From Leptospira kemamanensis (GTDB lineage: Bacteria; Spirochaetota; Leptospiria; Leptospirales; Leptospiraceae): a stretch of 64,000 nt of DNA. The stretch lies in assembly GCF_004769665.1 (NCBI RefSeq), contig NZ_RQGG01000010.1:124001-188000 (forward strand), in the 5' to 3' direction. A program made the translations under genes and the position numbers. Positions 1 to 8,430 of this stretch are shown in pieces; within the stretch, counting starts at the first letter, position 1, and each line of letters begins with the position of its first letter. The notes beneath the pieces are model-generated. The model did not search any database. It had not been told where the DNA came from and saw nothing but the letters and a program-made list of their open reading frames with translations.

Positions 1-1
1 C

Positions 2-691
2 TTTATCTACATTTGGGCAGGTCCTCACCACTTATTGTATTCACCAATTCCTGAGTGGTTACAAACAACGGGTATGGTATTTTCCATCATGTTATGGATG
101 CCATCTTGGGGTGGTATGTTAAATGGATTTTTAACACTCACTCAAGCCAAAGACAAAATCAAAGTGGACGCAACCCTCAAAATGATGTTAGCTGCCGTTA
201 CTTTTTACGGTATGTCAACCTTTGAAGGACCTCTTCTTTCTATTCGTGCGGTTTCGGCTCTAGGACACAACACAGACTGGATCATTGGTCACGTTCACTC
301 GGGAACTCTCGGATGGGTTGGATTTATGTCAGCAGCTGCCTTGTATTACTTAGTGCCTAGACTTTGGAATGCAAACCTCTATAGCGAAAAATTGGCGAAT
401 GCACATTTTTGGTTAGGGACTCTCGGGATCCTACTCTACATCATTTCGATGTGGGTTTCTGGAATCACAGAAGGATCTATGTGGAGAGCTGTGGGAGAAA
501 ACGGGGAACTCGTTTATAAAGACTGGGTTGAGATTGTTGAGTTCTTAAAACCTTTCCGTCTATTCCGTGCGATTGGAGGAACACTCTATCTAACAGGGAT
601 TATCCTTATGGTGTATAACTTTATCAAAACCATTCAAAACAAAGACAGTGGTTTTGTGGAACAAGACTTACGTATAGGAGTGAAATCATAA
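2..691 (+). CDS. ccoN: cbb3-type cytochrome c oxidase subunit I, C-terminal part
   Basis: This is the C-terminal part of the catalytic haem-copper subunit, which reduces O2 in the inner membrane; the 5' end lies outside the window. The open frame runs from base 2. Seen: the GPHHLLY motif near the left edge, whose paired His are CuB ligands in this family, and GHVHSGTLGW, whose His residues bind haem b and haem b3. Several hydrophobic segments follow, including PSWGGMLNG typical of CcoN. Its stop codon shares one base with the ATG of ccoO, so the genes are translationally linked. CcoN is preferred over aa3-type subunit I because of the motif wording and because ccoO, ccoP and ccoG follow. Confidence 0.95.
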   Translation, partial: FIYIWAGPHHLLYSPIPEWLQTTGMVFSIMLWMPSWGGMLNGFLTLTQAKDKIKVDATLKMMLAAVTFYGMSTFEGPLLSIRAVSALGHNTDWIIGHVHSGTLGWVGFMSAAALYYLVPRLWNANLYSEKLANAHFWLGTLGILLYIISMWVSGITEGSMWRAVGENGELVYKDWVEIVEFLKPFRLFRAIGGTLYLTGIILMVYNFIKTIQNKDSGFVEQDLRIGVKS

Positions 692-1386
692 TGTTGGGAT
701 TTAATAAATTCTTAGATTGGTTTTCAGAAATTGCAGACCGTTGGGATACAAAAGGAGTTAAGTTTACAATCTACACAACCATTGCCGTTGTGATTGGTGG
801 ACTTTTTGAACTCATCCCTCCGTTTTTTTTGACGAAAACGGTAACACCAATTTCCACTGTGAAACCGTATTCGGCATTGGAGTTGGCAGGTCGCGATACC
901 TACCAAAAAGAAGGATGTATTGGTTGCCACACACAAATGGTTCGCCCTTTTAAATGGGAAGTGGATCGTTTTGACCCAACTAAATCCTATGGAAGAACTG
1001 GTTACTCCAAAGGGGGAGAATTTGTTTACGACCATCCATTCCTTTGGGGTTCTAAACGAACTGGTCCAGACCTAGCTCACGAATCACAAATGTTACGTTC
1101 TGATGAATGGCATAAAAACCACCTCATCAATCCAAGAACGGTAGGTGGTGTACCAAACTCCATTATGCCAGCCTATCCTTGGTTATTCGAAGAGTCTCAC
1201 AAAGTAGATGTAGAACAAGTAGTTGCAAACATGAAAGCACTTAGATCCATCGGTGTTCCTTACTCAGAAGAAGATTTGGCAAATGCACCTTCTCTCTTAA
1301 AAGACAAAACCGAAGGTGATGCACTGGTTGCCTACTTACAAAAACTAGGCCGTGACTCGGCTGAGTTACAAAAAGGGATGAAGTAA
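691..1386 (+). CDS. ccoO: cbb3 oxidase subunit II (mono-haem cytochrome c)
   Basis: This membrane-anchored c-type cytochrome passes electrons to CcoN. The 231-residue product has one TM anchor (about residues 26-48) and a single haem site CIGCH with Cys76, Cys79 and His80, followed by TQMVRPF, a CcoO hallmark. A downstream IMPAYPWL segment supplies a likely axial Met. Length is normal for the family. The ATG overlaps the ccoN stop by one base. Confidence 0.96.
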   Translation: MLGFNKFLDWFSEIADRWDTKGVKFTIYTTIAVVIGGLFELIPPFFLTKTVTPISTVKPYSALELAGRDTYQKEGCIGCHTQMVRPFKWEVDRFDPTKSYGRTGYSKGGEFVYDHPFLWGSKRTGPDLAHESQMLRSDEWHKNHLINPRTVGGVPNSIMPAYPWLFEESHKVDVEQVVANMKALRSIGVPYSEEDLANAPSLLKDKTEGDALVAYLQKLGRDSAELQKGMK

Positions 1387-1390
1387 AGTC

Positions 1391-1540
1391 ATGAATGACG
1401 CAGACCTTCTCTTAATTTATAAAAGTTTGCGATTGCCGATCCTTGTGATCGCAATTGCTTACATCACCTACTACGTTTATAAAAAACGTACGAAAGACGA
1501 AATGGAAAAACCCAAGTATCGAATGCTTGAGGAGGATTAA
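1391..1540 (+). CDS. ccoQ: CcoQ-like small subunit of cbb3 oxidase
   Basis: This 49-residue ORF lies between ccoO and ccoP. It has a short N-terminus, one TM helix (about residues 14-29), a basic KKR stretch and an acidic tail ending RMLEED. This layout and position match CcoQ/FixQ, the small subunit that stabilises CcoP in the complex. Sequence conservation in this family is low, so the assignment rests mainly on position and topology. Its end contains GGAGG (1531-1535), which serves as the ribosome site for ccoP. Confidence 0.75.
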   Translation: MNDADLLLIYKSLRLPILVIAIAYITYYVYKKRTKDEMEKPKYRMLEED

Positions 1541-1545
1541 TACGA

Positions 1546-2076
1546 ATGAAAGAACCAAAAGAAGTAGACGGAATCTTCCAAGCCGACAATCCCATGCCAC
1601 CTTGGTGGAAAATGGTTTGGCTCATCAGTATCATTGTATCCATCGGTTATGTTGCATACTTTCACTGGTATTCCGATTGGCCACAAGATGTCGCTTTTGA
1701 AAAAGAAGTGGCAGAACACGAAGCAAAGTTCCCCACCAAACAAGCAATTGTTGCTACAAACGATGATGGTTCCAACCCTTACCGTGATGACGCAGTTGCG
1801 ATCAAAGAAGGGGAAGGAACTTACAAACAAATTTGTTCTGCTTGCCATGGCCCCACTGCTGAAGGTGCTGTTGGTCCCAGTTTAGTTGATAAAGATTGGA
1901 TTCACGGAAATACCGACAAAGAAGTGTTCCATAACATTATGAAAGGAATTGGACCAGAAAGACAAAAACTCAACCGAGGTGGAATGCCAGCTTGGGAAGG
2001 GTTAGGTGCAGAGAAAGTGTATGCTGTGATGGCATGGCTTGCAACTAAAAACAGTACTTTGGTAAAGGCAAAATAA
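1546..2076 (+). CDS. ccoP: cbb3 oxidase subunit III, short mono-haem form
   Basis: This c-type cytochrome subunit takes electrons from the bc1 complex or soluble cytochromes. The N-terminus has the FixP_N-like NPMPPWW box and one TM (about 22-40). Only one haem site is present (CSACH; Cys97, Cys100, His101), with a plausible axial Met in the GGMPAW segment. Known CcoP proteins are about 300 residues with two CxxCH sites. This one has 176 residues and one site, with no frameshift remnant before ccoG. The start is supported by GGAGG at 1531-1535. Confidence 0.9.
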   Translation: MKEPKEVDGIFQADNPMPPWWKMVWLISIIVSIGYVAYFHWYSDWPQDVAFEKEVAEHEAKFPTKQAIVATNDDGSNPYRDDAVAIKEGEGTYKQICSACHGPTAEGAVGPSLVDKDWIHGNTDKEVFHNIMKGIGPERQKLNRGGMPAWEGLGAEKVYAVMAWLATKNSTLVKAK

Positions 2077-2078
2077 AA

Positions 2079-3398
2079 ATGATCATTTCAAGACCACAAT
2101 CAGGAAAGGTAAGGACACGAAGGAATATCGTCATGAGTTTTCTCGTGGGATTATTTTTGGTAGCACCTTGGGTGGTGTTACCAGACACAAGCCCCCTCAT
2201 CCGACTGGACATTCCCAAACGAATGTTTCACCTGTTTGGTGGTCTTTTTATTCCACAAGAAGGATTGATTTTATGGTTTTTCCTTCTGACGATGGGATTG
2301 TCACTTTTCTTTTTTACCTCCGTCATCGGCCGAGTCTGGTGCGGATGGGGTTGCCCCCAAACGATATATACCGACCTATTTGACCGAATTGGTCGGTTTG
2401 TATTAGATTCTAAATACGGGAAAAAGGACGCATCCATTCTCGGAAAATACACAGTGTATTTTTTATGGATCGTAGTTTCTTTTATTGCTTCCTTTCATTG
2501 GATCGCATATTTTGTCAGCCCCTATGAAATGTTAGCTGACTACATGCGTTTTTCCGCATTCTCCGAAACCTATTTCTATTTTACCTTATTTTTTACAGCT
2601 GCGATGTTTATCGACATCGGTTTTATCAGAGAACAATTCTGTCGATATGCTTGTCCTTACGCAAGATTCCAAACCCTCCTCATGGATGAACATTCCTGGA
2701 ATGTCACTTACGACTTCAAACGAGGGGAACCTCGTCGCGATGGCAAAACCAAAATTGGAGATTGTATTTCTTGTAATATGTGTGTTGCCGTTTGCCCCAC
2801 AGGAATCGATATCCGTGATGGTCTGCAAGTTGGTTGTGTTGCTTGTGGAAAGTGTGTAGATGCTTGCACTTCCATCATGGCAAAGGAAAACAAAAAAACA
2901 TTAATTGGTTATTTTTCTCTCAATCAAATTGAAACAGGGGCAAAAATCAAATGGGTTCGCCCAAGAACTGTGATTTATGCCATTTTACTCAGTGTAGTGC
3001 TCATTGGTGCGTCTATCCAATTACTCACTCGAATCCCTATGTCTATGATTGCCGCTTCCAATAAGTCCATGCCACCCATCCTTATCCCTGACAATAAAAT
3101 TCGTGCCTTTGTTGCTCTTCGCATTCAAAACATTGCCCCTGTTGAAAAAGAATTCCAACTTTCTGCTTTTGATACAAGGCATGGAAAAGAAATTTTAATT
3201 CGATCTGGCGAAGAAGGTAATCAGTTCAAATTAGGGTCAGGAGAAATGAAGAGTTTCTCAATTGTTTTAGAAACACAAAGTCTCACAGAACAAGAATTAA
3301 ATGAAGGATACCTACCTGGATCCATCGTTTTGCGAAACACACAAGACCCAGAAGAAAAACTTGAGAAAACGTTATCGCTCTCTCTACCAAGGAAATAA
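2079..3398 (+). CDS. ccoG: cbb3 oxidase accessory ferredoxin-like membrane protein CcoG
   Basis: CcoG/RdxA/FixG proteins are membrane iron-sulfur proteins implicated in Cu(II) to Cu(I) reduction for cbb3 assembly. The 439-residue product has TM segments near residues 17-34, 62-82, 120-140, 160-180 and 300-318. Cysteine motifs are CGWGCPQ (Cys88, Cys92), CRYACPY, and a ferredoxin pair CISCNMCVAVCP and CVACGKCVDAC that can hold two 4Fe-4S clusters. An Ig-like FixG_C domain occupies the C-terminal 110 residues. It sits two bases after ccoP and two before ccoH. Confidence 0.94.
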   Translation: MIISRPQSGKVRTRRNIVMSFLVGLFLVAPWVVLPDTSPLIRLDIPKRMFHLFGGLFIPQEGLILWFFLLTMGLSLFFFTSVIGRVWCGWGCPQTIYTDLFDRIGRFVLDSKYGKKDASILGKYTVYFLWIVVSFIASFHWIAYFVSPYEMLADYMRFSAFSETYFYFTLFFTAAMFIDIGFIREQFCRYACPYARFQTLLMDEHSWNVTYDFKRGEPRRDGKTKIGDCISCNMCVAVCPTGIDIRDGLQVGCVACGKCVDACTSIMAKENKKTLIGYFSLNQIETGAKIKWVRPRTVIYAILLSVVLIGASIQLLTRIPMSMIAASNKSMPPILIPDNKIRAFVALRIQNIAPVEKEFQLSAFDTRHGKEILIRSGEEGNQFKLGSGEMKSFSIVLETQSLTEQELNEGYLPGSIVLRNTQDPEEKLEKTLSLSLPRK

Positions 3399-3400
3399 TC

Positions 3401-3889
3401 ATGTTCAAAGACTTACACCCTAGTTTACGCAATGCAATGTATGTGGTATTATTTAGTTTCACCGCTCTTGTCGCAGCGACCTTTTATACCATCCGCCTGA
3501 CGTTTCAACATTTTGAACCTGTGATGGACAAAAATTATTACGAAATTGGTTTAAATTATGAAAAGGCCATCGAAAACCAAAAAGAGCTTTTATCACAAGG
3601 ATTTCAACTCAATACCAATTGGGATAAAACTACCCTTCTCCCATTAGGAGAGTTGGATTTAAATGTATCCTTAAATCAAAATGGAGTGGCTGCAAAAGCG
3701 GATTCTGTATACATCATTTTAGAACGAAATGCCACTACCAAAAACACGGCTCGTTATGATTTAAAACCATCTAACTTAGATTTTACTGGGAAGATCCCTC
3801 TAAATGAGAAGGGAACTTGGAACATGAGAATCATTGCAAGTATCAATGGCAAATCATTTGAACGAGAAGGGAAAATCACAGTTCGATGA
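3401..3889 (+). CDS. ccoH: FixH/CcoH-like cbb3 assembly protein
   Basis: This 162-residue protein has one N-terminal TM (about 14-30) and an exported beta-rich domain. It carries the family's early MDKNYYEIGLNYEKAI segment right after the TM. CcoH assists late assembly of cbb3 oxidase with CcoI. The call rests on this segment, the topology and the position between ccoG and ccoI. Its stop overlaps the ccoI start by four bases (ATGA). Confidence 0.88.
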   Translation: MFKDLHPSLRNAMYVVLFSFTALVAATFYTIRLTFQHFEPVMDKNYYEIGLNYEKAIENQKELLSQGFQLNTNWDKTTLLPLGELDLNVSLNQNGVAAKADSVYIILERNATTKNTARYDLKPSNLDFTGKIPLNEKGTWNMRIIASINGKSFEREGKITVR

Positions 3890-6348
3890 AGGAAACAAGT
3901 CCTGCAAACACAACAACGGAATGTGACCATTGTGGAAATCCCATCCGTTTAGTGAGGATTGAATCCAAATTAGGCAATGAATCCAAGGTTTTTTGTTGTG
4001 AAGGTTGTGAAACTGTTTATTCCATCATACATTCTTTAGGTGGAAGTTATTATTACCAACTCAAAGGAAATACCAAATTAAACCCTGTTGAAATCGAAGA
4101 AAATGATACCGAAATTGAAAATGAATTAGTGTATCGAAAATTTGTGCGTAGCTCAGGTGGATTTTCTGAAGTTTCCATTCAAATCACAAATATCCATTGT
4201 TCCGCCTGTGTTTGGATCAATGAAAAAGTATTAAACGAAGAAGAAGGAATTCTTTCCGCTCAAATCAATTTTGCATCAGGTAGAGCTCGGATTCGATTTG
4301 ACCAGTCCAAAATTAAAATCTCCCGGATTCTCTCTCTCATTCGTGCCATTGGTTACAAACCGATTCTTTTTTCTCCTACCGAAGGCAATCTACAAAAGTC
4401 CAAACAACTGAAAACCTTACTCCTCCGAATCGGTGTGGCTGGTTTTTGTTTTGGAAATATTATGATCTTGAGTGTGGCCTTATACTCTGGATACTTTACT
4501 GGCATTGACTTAAAACTCAAACGTATGTTTCATTATGCCTCTTGGGTATTTGCGACACCTGCGTATTTGTATTCTGGTTTTCCTTTTATGTCTGGATTTT
4601 TAACAAGCATACGAAGGAGAACTCTCTCGATGGATTTCCTTTTATTTTTAGGAATCTCCATGGCATATTTTTATTCCGTTTATGTGACGTTAACTGATAG
4701 AGGTGAAGTCTATTTTGATTCCGTTGCTATGATTTATTTTTTCATCTTAGTGGGAAAATACTTCGAAGAAAAAGCAAGGGTCTTTGCATCCGATAAACTG
4801 GAATCCATTCTTTGCAAACTTCCTGAAACTTCGGTTCGCATTACAGAAGCAGGTGAAACGGTCATCCCTAGTAGTGAAATCAAATTAGGTGACAAAATCC
4901 AAGTAGCACCTGGAAAACGAATCCCTGTGGACGCGATTTTGTTATCAAATGAAACCTATGTAGATGAATCTTTTTTAACAGGTGAATCAGTACCAATTCA
5001 CAAACAAAAAGGGGATTCGATCCTTGCAGGTTCCCTTTCTATGGATCACCCAGCTCTTATCATTGCCCATTCCGATTACCATGCATCTACTCTTTCTTCC
5101 CTAAAACTTCGTTTGGAAGAAGCTCTCCACTTAAAACCAAAAATCCAAATCTTAACAGAACGAATTGCTTCTTATTTTATCTCGGTTGTGTTTCTATTAG
5201 CGTTTATCTGTTTTGGGGTTTGGATGTTCGTGACAGCTGGTGATTTTGAACAAAGCCTTGTCACAACCATTTCTGTTCTCATTGTAGCCTGCCCTTGTGC
5301 TTTAGGAATTTCTGTACCCACAGCCCTTGTGACCAATCACATCTTAAATGCCGAAAAAGGGGTGCTCTTAAAAAATCCATCTGTTGTAGAAACTTTAGCG
5401 AAAACGAATACTATCTTCCTTGATAAAACAGGGACCCTTACCGAAGGAAAATTTCTTGTTCGTTTGGTCACATTGAAAGAAGACCACCTAGCTTTTGTTT
5501 ACCGAATCGAAAAAGAAATCAACCATCCACTTGCCAAATCATTAGTGAAGTATTTAACTCCCTTTCATTCTGTTAAAGAAAAAGCAAAAGAGATGGAACT
5601 CACCCACTTACAAAACATTCCAGGCCAAGGAGTGCAAGGAACCATTCTCTGGTTAGGAAAAGAGTATTCGATTTTGATTGGAAACAAAACTCTGTTTCAA
5701 AACCAAAAGATATCCACTCCTTCCCTACCCGACAAAGAGGGTTCACTCATTTTGGTAGCGATCAATGGGAACATGGAAGGTCAGTTTGTGCTCGCGGATG
5801 AAGTGAGACAAGGTGCACATTCATTTGTAACCTTACTCAAACAAATGATTCCAAACATCGCAATTCTTTCTGGCGACAGATTCCCAGCTGTGAAGGTTAT
5901 CGCAGATTCTCTTGGGATTCAGCAGTTTTATGCTGACCTTTCACCCGAAGAAAAGGCAAACATCATACAAGATTCACAAAACAAAGGCAATGTGGTAGTG
6001 ATGGTAGGTGATGGTATCAATGATAGTTTGTCACTAGCAAGAGCCAATGTTTCGATTTCCCATACAGAAGCAGAAGATATGTCTTTGGAAAAGTCAGATG
6101 TGGTTCTAACTTCTGGGAATTTAAATGGACTTGTCCATAGTTTACTCTCTGCGAAAAAGACAAGAGAAGTGATTATACAAAATATCATCATCTCCTTTTG
6201 TTACAATTCCATTATGTTGCCACTTGCCATGTTTGGGCTGATGTTGCCTGTGATCTGCGCGGTGTTTATGGCATGTTCTAGTTTGACAGTTCTACTCAAC
6301 TCATTATCGATACGATTAAGGATCCCAAAATGGAAGCCCTCTATTTAA
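3886..6348 (+). CDS. ccoI: cbb3-associated copper-translocating P1B-type ATPase
   Basis: This copper pump supplies Cu to the oxidase. The 820-residue product has an N-terminal Cys-rich metal domain (CDHC, then CCEGC), an HMA domain with HCSAC (Cys105, Cys108), eight expected TM helices, an actuator TGES motif, the membrane Cys469-Pro470-Cys471 metal site, the phosphorylation motif DKTGT (Asp513), an INHP nucleotide-binding motif and GDGIND. All key residues are present. The extra N-terminal domain and the flanking ccoH and ccoS mark it as CcoI/FixI rather than a detoxifying CopA. Confidence 0.95.
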   Translation: MKETSPANTTTECDHCGNPIRLVRIESKLGNESKVFCCEGCETVYSIIHSLGGSYYYQLKGNTKLNPVEIEENDTEIENELVYRKFVRSSGGFSEVSIQITNIHCSACVWINEKVLNEEEGILSAQINFASGRARIRFDQSKIKISRILSLIRAIGYKPILFSPTEGNLQKSKQLKTLLLRIGVAGFCFGNIMILSVALYSGYFTGIDLKLKRMFHYASWVFATPAYLYSGFPFMSGFLTSIRRRTLSMDFLLFLGISMAYFYSVYVTLTDRGEVYFDSVAMIYFFILVGKYFEEKARVFASDKLESILCKLPETSVRITEAGETVIPSSEIKLGDKIQVAPGKRIPVDAILLSNETYVDESFLTGESVPIHKQKGDSILAGSLSMDHPALIIAHSDYHASTLSSLKLRLEEALHLKPKIQILTERIASYFISVVFLLAFICFGVWMFVTAGDFEQSLVTTISVLIVACPCALGISVPTALVTNHILNAEKGVLLKNPSVVETLAKTNTIFLDKTGTLTEGKFLVRLVTLKEDHLAFVYRIEKEINHPLAKSLVKYLTPFHSVKEKAKEMELTHLQNIPGQGVQGTILWLGKEYSILIGNKTLFQNQKISTPSLPDKEGSLILVAINGNMEGQFVLADEVRQGAHSFVTLLKQMIPNIAILSGDRFPAVKVIADSLGIQQFYADLSPEEKANIIQDSQNKGNVVVMVGDGINDSLSLARANVSISHTEAEDMSLEKSDVVLTSGNLNGLVHSLLSAKKTREVIIQNIIISFCYNSIMLPLAMFGLMLPVICAVFMACSSLTVLLNSLSIRLRIPKWKPSI

Positions 6349-6545
6349 CTATCCCGATGGCCATGTGCATTGCTGGTTTCTTTTTGTATGTATTTGTTTT
6401 AGCATTCAAAAAGGGCCAATTTGAAGACATTGAATCCCCGAAATACAGAATGTTTTTTGAAGAAGAATACCCAGTGCAAAAAAATTCTGAGACTCCCGCC
6501 GTCTCAAAAGAAACCAGAGAAGATGGACCAACTAGCAAATCTTAG
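6330..6545 (+). CDS. ccoS: cbb3 oxidase maturation protein CcoS
   Basis: This 71-residue protein opens with MEALYLTIPMA, has one TM (about 5-25) and then a KKGQFEDIESPKYRMFFEEE segment. That pattern (KxGQFDDLExPxxRxLxDD) is diagnostic of CcoS/FixS, needed to make active cbb3 oxidase. The gene starts inside the last codons of ccoI (19-base overlap), which supports coupled translation. The C-terminal 20 residues are a low-complexity polar tail. Confidence 0.93.
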   Translation: MEALYLTIPMAMCIAGFFLYVFVLAFKKGQFEDIESPKYRMFFEEEYPVQKNSETPAVSKETREDGPTSKS

Positions 6546-7212
6546 TTTTTTTGGGTCCATCCTTACGTATGGATTTCTAAGTAGTTTCCATTGTGCTTTG
6601 ATGTGTGGGCCTTTTGTTTCCCTATTGCAAACTTCTAATCCTTCCCGACAAATCCCAGTGATTCTCTATCATTTTGGCAGAATGTTGTCTTATTCTTTTT
6701 TAGGTTTGATTTTAGGATTTGTAGGTAAGGGTGCCAATGCTTTAGGGGAACTAACGGCGATCCAAGGCATCGCTGGAATTTTTACATTTGCGTTTTTGTT
6801 ATTATTTTTGATCAGGATGTTTTTTCAAAATTCAAGTTCTAGGTTTGGGACCATTCCCAAAGGAATCTCTGAACTTCTGCAATCCATTCGCAGAAAAACA
6901 AGTCAGAATGGATTAGGGTTTGGAATTGGAATTCTAAGTGCCCTACTCCCTTGTGGTGTTTTGTATCCAGCATATGCCGCTTCTTTTGCCACAGGGAGTG
7001 CCGTCACGGGTGCTCTTGTGATGTTTACTTTTTATCTTGGAACGGTTCCTGCTTTGACTGGCCTAAGTCTTGTTATGGGAAGGATCCGTAAACACATCCA
7101 ACCCAAATGGATCCCTGTGTTTGGCAGTCTTCTCCTACTCACCTCACTTGGTTTTTTACTCTTTCGAGTGTTTTTCCATGTCCATGGTGAGTCTTGTGAT
7201 CACTTACTCTAA
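6523..7212 (+). CDS. SafE/DsbD_2-type membrane protein of the cbb3 operon
   Basis: This is a 229-residue polytopic protein with about six TM helices. The first TM carries HCALMCGPF and a later one PCGVLYPAY, the paired Cys-containing motifs of the DsbD_2/SafE family often found after ccoS. Such proteins are thought to help metal or redox handling during oxidase maturation; the substrate is unknown. An in-frame ORF opens at 6421, but the first 34 residues are charged and lie inside ccoS, so the ATG at 6523 is chosen. It ends the operon. Confidence 0.82.
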   Translation: MDQLANLSFFGSILTYGFLSSFHCALMCGPFVSLLQTSNPSRQIPVILYHFGRMLSYSFLGLILGFVGKGANALGELTAIQGIAGIFTFAFLLLFLIRMFFQNSSSRFGTIPKGISELLQSIRRKTSQNGLGFGIGILSALLPCGVLYPAYAASFATGSAVTGALVMFTFYLGTVPALTGLSLVMGRIRKHIQPKWIPVFGSLLLLTSLGFLLFRVFFHVHGESCDHLL

Positions 7213-7227
7213 GATTGTAAGATTACC

Positions 7228-7560
7228 TCACATTCGTCCTCGGAAGTATTTTTCTTTGAAATGACTGACTTGGCTAGGATTGATTTTAGTTTCGATCGCA
7301 TTCCCAATGACAGCGATGAGTTTTTTGGCAAGAACTCGATCATGATTGGCAAGCCATCTGCGGTATTCGGTATTGAGACCCGATTCACCAACAAGGATCA
7401 CTTCACTTGGAGAATCCAATGTTTTTGTGATTTCAGCAAAATCCCATGTGTCTGTGTCTTTTAGTTTTTCCCAAGACTTCGACTCCATGTGATCTGATTC
7501 TAACTTGATCATCTCAATTCGTTTATTGTGTAAGTAGAGAATGCAAGCGTTCATTTTCAT
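7228..7560 (-). CDS. Small protein, possible eRF1-domain-3/host-attachment-like fold
   Basis: This is a 110-residue soluble protein without signal or TM. The core, with SEVILVGESGLNTEYRRWL and VLAKKLIAVIG, loosely resembles the alpha/beta fold of bacterial eRF1-domain-3-like or host-attachment proteins. This resemblance is by eye and weak. The start has a good ribosome site, GAAAGGAAC, a few bases upstream. It stands alone and converges on the cbb3 operon, leaving only 15 bases between stops. Confidence 0.6.
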   Translation of the reverse strand: MKMNACILYLHNKRIEMIKLESDHMESKSWEKLKDTDTWDFAEITKTLDSPSEVILVGESGLNTEYRRWLANHDRVLAKKLIAVIGNAIETKINPSQVSHFKEKYFRGRM

Positions 7561-7605
7561 TTGTTCCTTTCTTAACTCTGACGAAACAAATGGAATAAAA
7601 ATACT

Positions 7606-7620
7606 CCTTTATCATAAAGG
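7606..7620 (-). terminator. Possible terminator of the ECF sigma operon
   Basis: CCTTTA and TAAAGG form a short stem with a three-base loop. In the minus direction the stem is followed by AGTATTTTTATT. It lies just past the last gene of the sigma-factor operon. The stem is AT-rich and short, so strength is doubtful. Confidence 0.4.
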
Positions 7621-7658
7621 ATATAGGTTTGTGAGATTGATATTTATCAATGACAGTC

Positions 7659-7922
7659 TCAATCGAAACTCAAACTCACAATCGATTCAGAACTCAACTC
7701 TTCTACCAAATCACTCATATTATTTACCATTTCATTTGGTTCAATCACCCATTGATAAAACGAAAAAGTGATTAGAACTAAAATTGTGGCACTTATAGAG
7801 AAAACGAGATTTCGTTTTCGTTTATAATTCCGAATCCGTGTCTGTGTTCCTGTTACGATTCGCGATTCAAAATTAGAATCATTTAATAATTCTTCCCATT
7901 TTTTATGATTCTTGGAATTCAT
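7659..7922 (-). CDS. Small single-TM protein, candidate anti-sigma factor
   Basis: This 87-residue protein has a charged cytoplasmic N-terminus of about 40 residues, one TM (about 40-62) and a short external tail. It overlaps the upstream sigma-factor gene by 20 bases. Size, topology and position resemble CnrY-type anti-sigma factors, which bind an ECF sigma through a short cytoplasmic helix region. No zinc-binding HxxxCxxC motif of the ZAS class is present. The function is inferred from context only. Confidence 0.65.
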   Translation of the reverse strand: MNSKNHKKWEELLNDSNFESRIVTGTQTRIRNYKRKRNLVFSISATILVLITFSFYQWVIEPNEMVNNMSDLVEELSSESIVSLSFD

Positions 7923-8427
7923 TTTTCACTCCTGGCATGAATTTACGGATCCACTCCTTGGTTCGAAACAACCTAGATTTCACAGTCCCCTGTTTGATTT
8001 GCAGTTCCTCTGCAATTTCTTCCATGGTTTTCCCGGTTAAATACAATCGTAATGTTTCGCGGTAGACCTCTGGAATTTTGTGAAGTAACATTTCCATCCA
8101 ATCTTCCAAAAGAATGGAATCGTTAGATTTTGTTTGGATTAAATCCGATTGGTGGTTTTGCAGATACCGTTTTGCTTTCTCTTCTTCTTTCAGTCGTTTT
8201 TCGTTCATCCTTAGGGCTTCGTTTCTAGCAATGGTATAAATCCATGTTGAAATTTTTGACCTACCATCAAACCCACCCTTCTCCAGCGACTTAAACACAC
8301 GAAAGTACACTTCTTGTACCACATCTTCTGTGGCATCGTCAAAACGATCGATGAGAGTATCACCGATCGTTTTTAAAACCAAGTATTTGGTTTCTTTGAC
8401 TACAGATTCGAAGTCAAATTCTGCCAT
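7903..8427 (-). CDS. ECF-family RNA polymerase sigma factor
   Basis: This is a 174-residue sigma-70-family protein. Region 2 (about residues 20-95) includes the FDGRSKISTWIYTIARNEAL core that melts the -10 element. Region 4 (about 115-165) has the helix-turn-helix EEIAEELQIKQGTVKSRLFR that reads the -35. There is no region 1 or 3, as usual for ECF factors. The gene follows a Spy/CpxP-like lipoprotein gene by three bases and overlaps the small TM protein gene, suggesting a sensor/sigma/anti-sigma unit. Confidence 0.93.
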   Translation of the reverse strand: MAEFDFESVVKETKYLVLKTIGDTLIDRFDDATEDVVQEVYFRVFKSLEKGGFDGRSKISTWIYTIARNEALRMNEKRLKEEEKAKRYLQNHQSDLIQTKSNDSILLEDWMEMLLHKIPEVYRETLRLYLTGKTMEEIAEELQIKQGTVKSRLFRTKEWIRKFMPGVKNEFQES

Positions 8428-8430
8428 CGT

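Noticed and set aside
1412..1848. Minus-strand ORFs opposite ccoQ and ccoP
   Set aside because: They are shadows of well-supported plus-strand genes.
6421..6522. Longer start of the SafE/DsbD_2-like protein
   Set aside because: The first 34 residues are charged and lie inside ccoS; the ATG at 6523 precedes the first TM.
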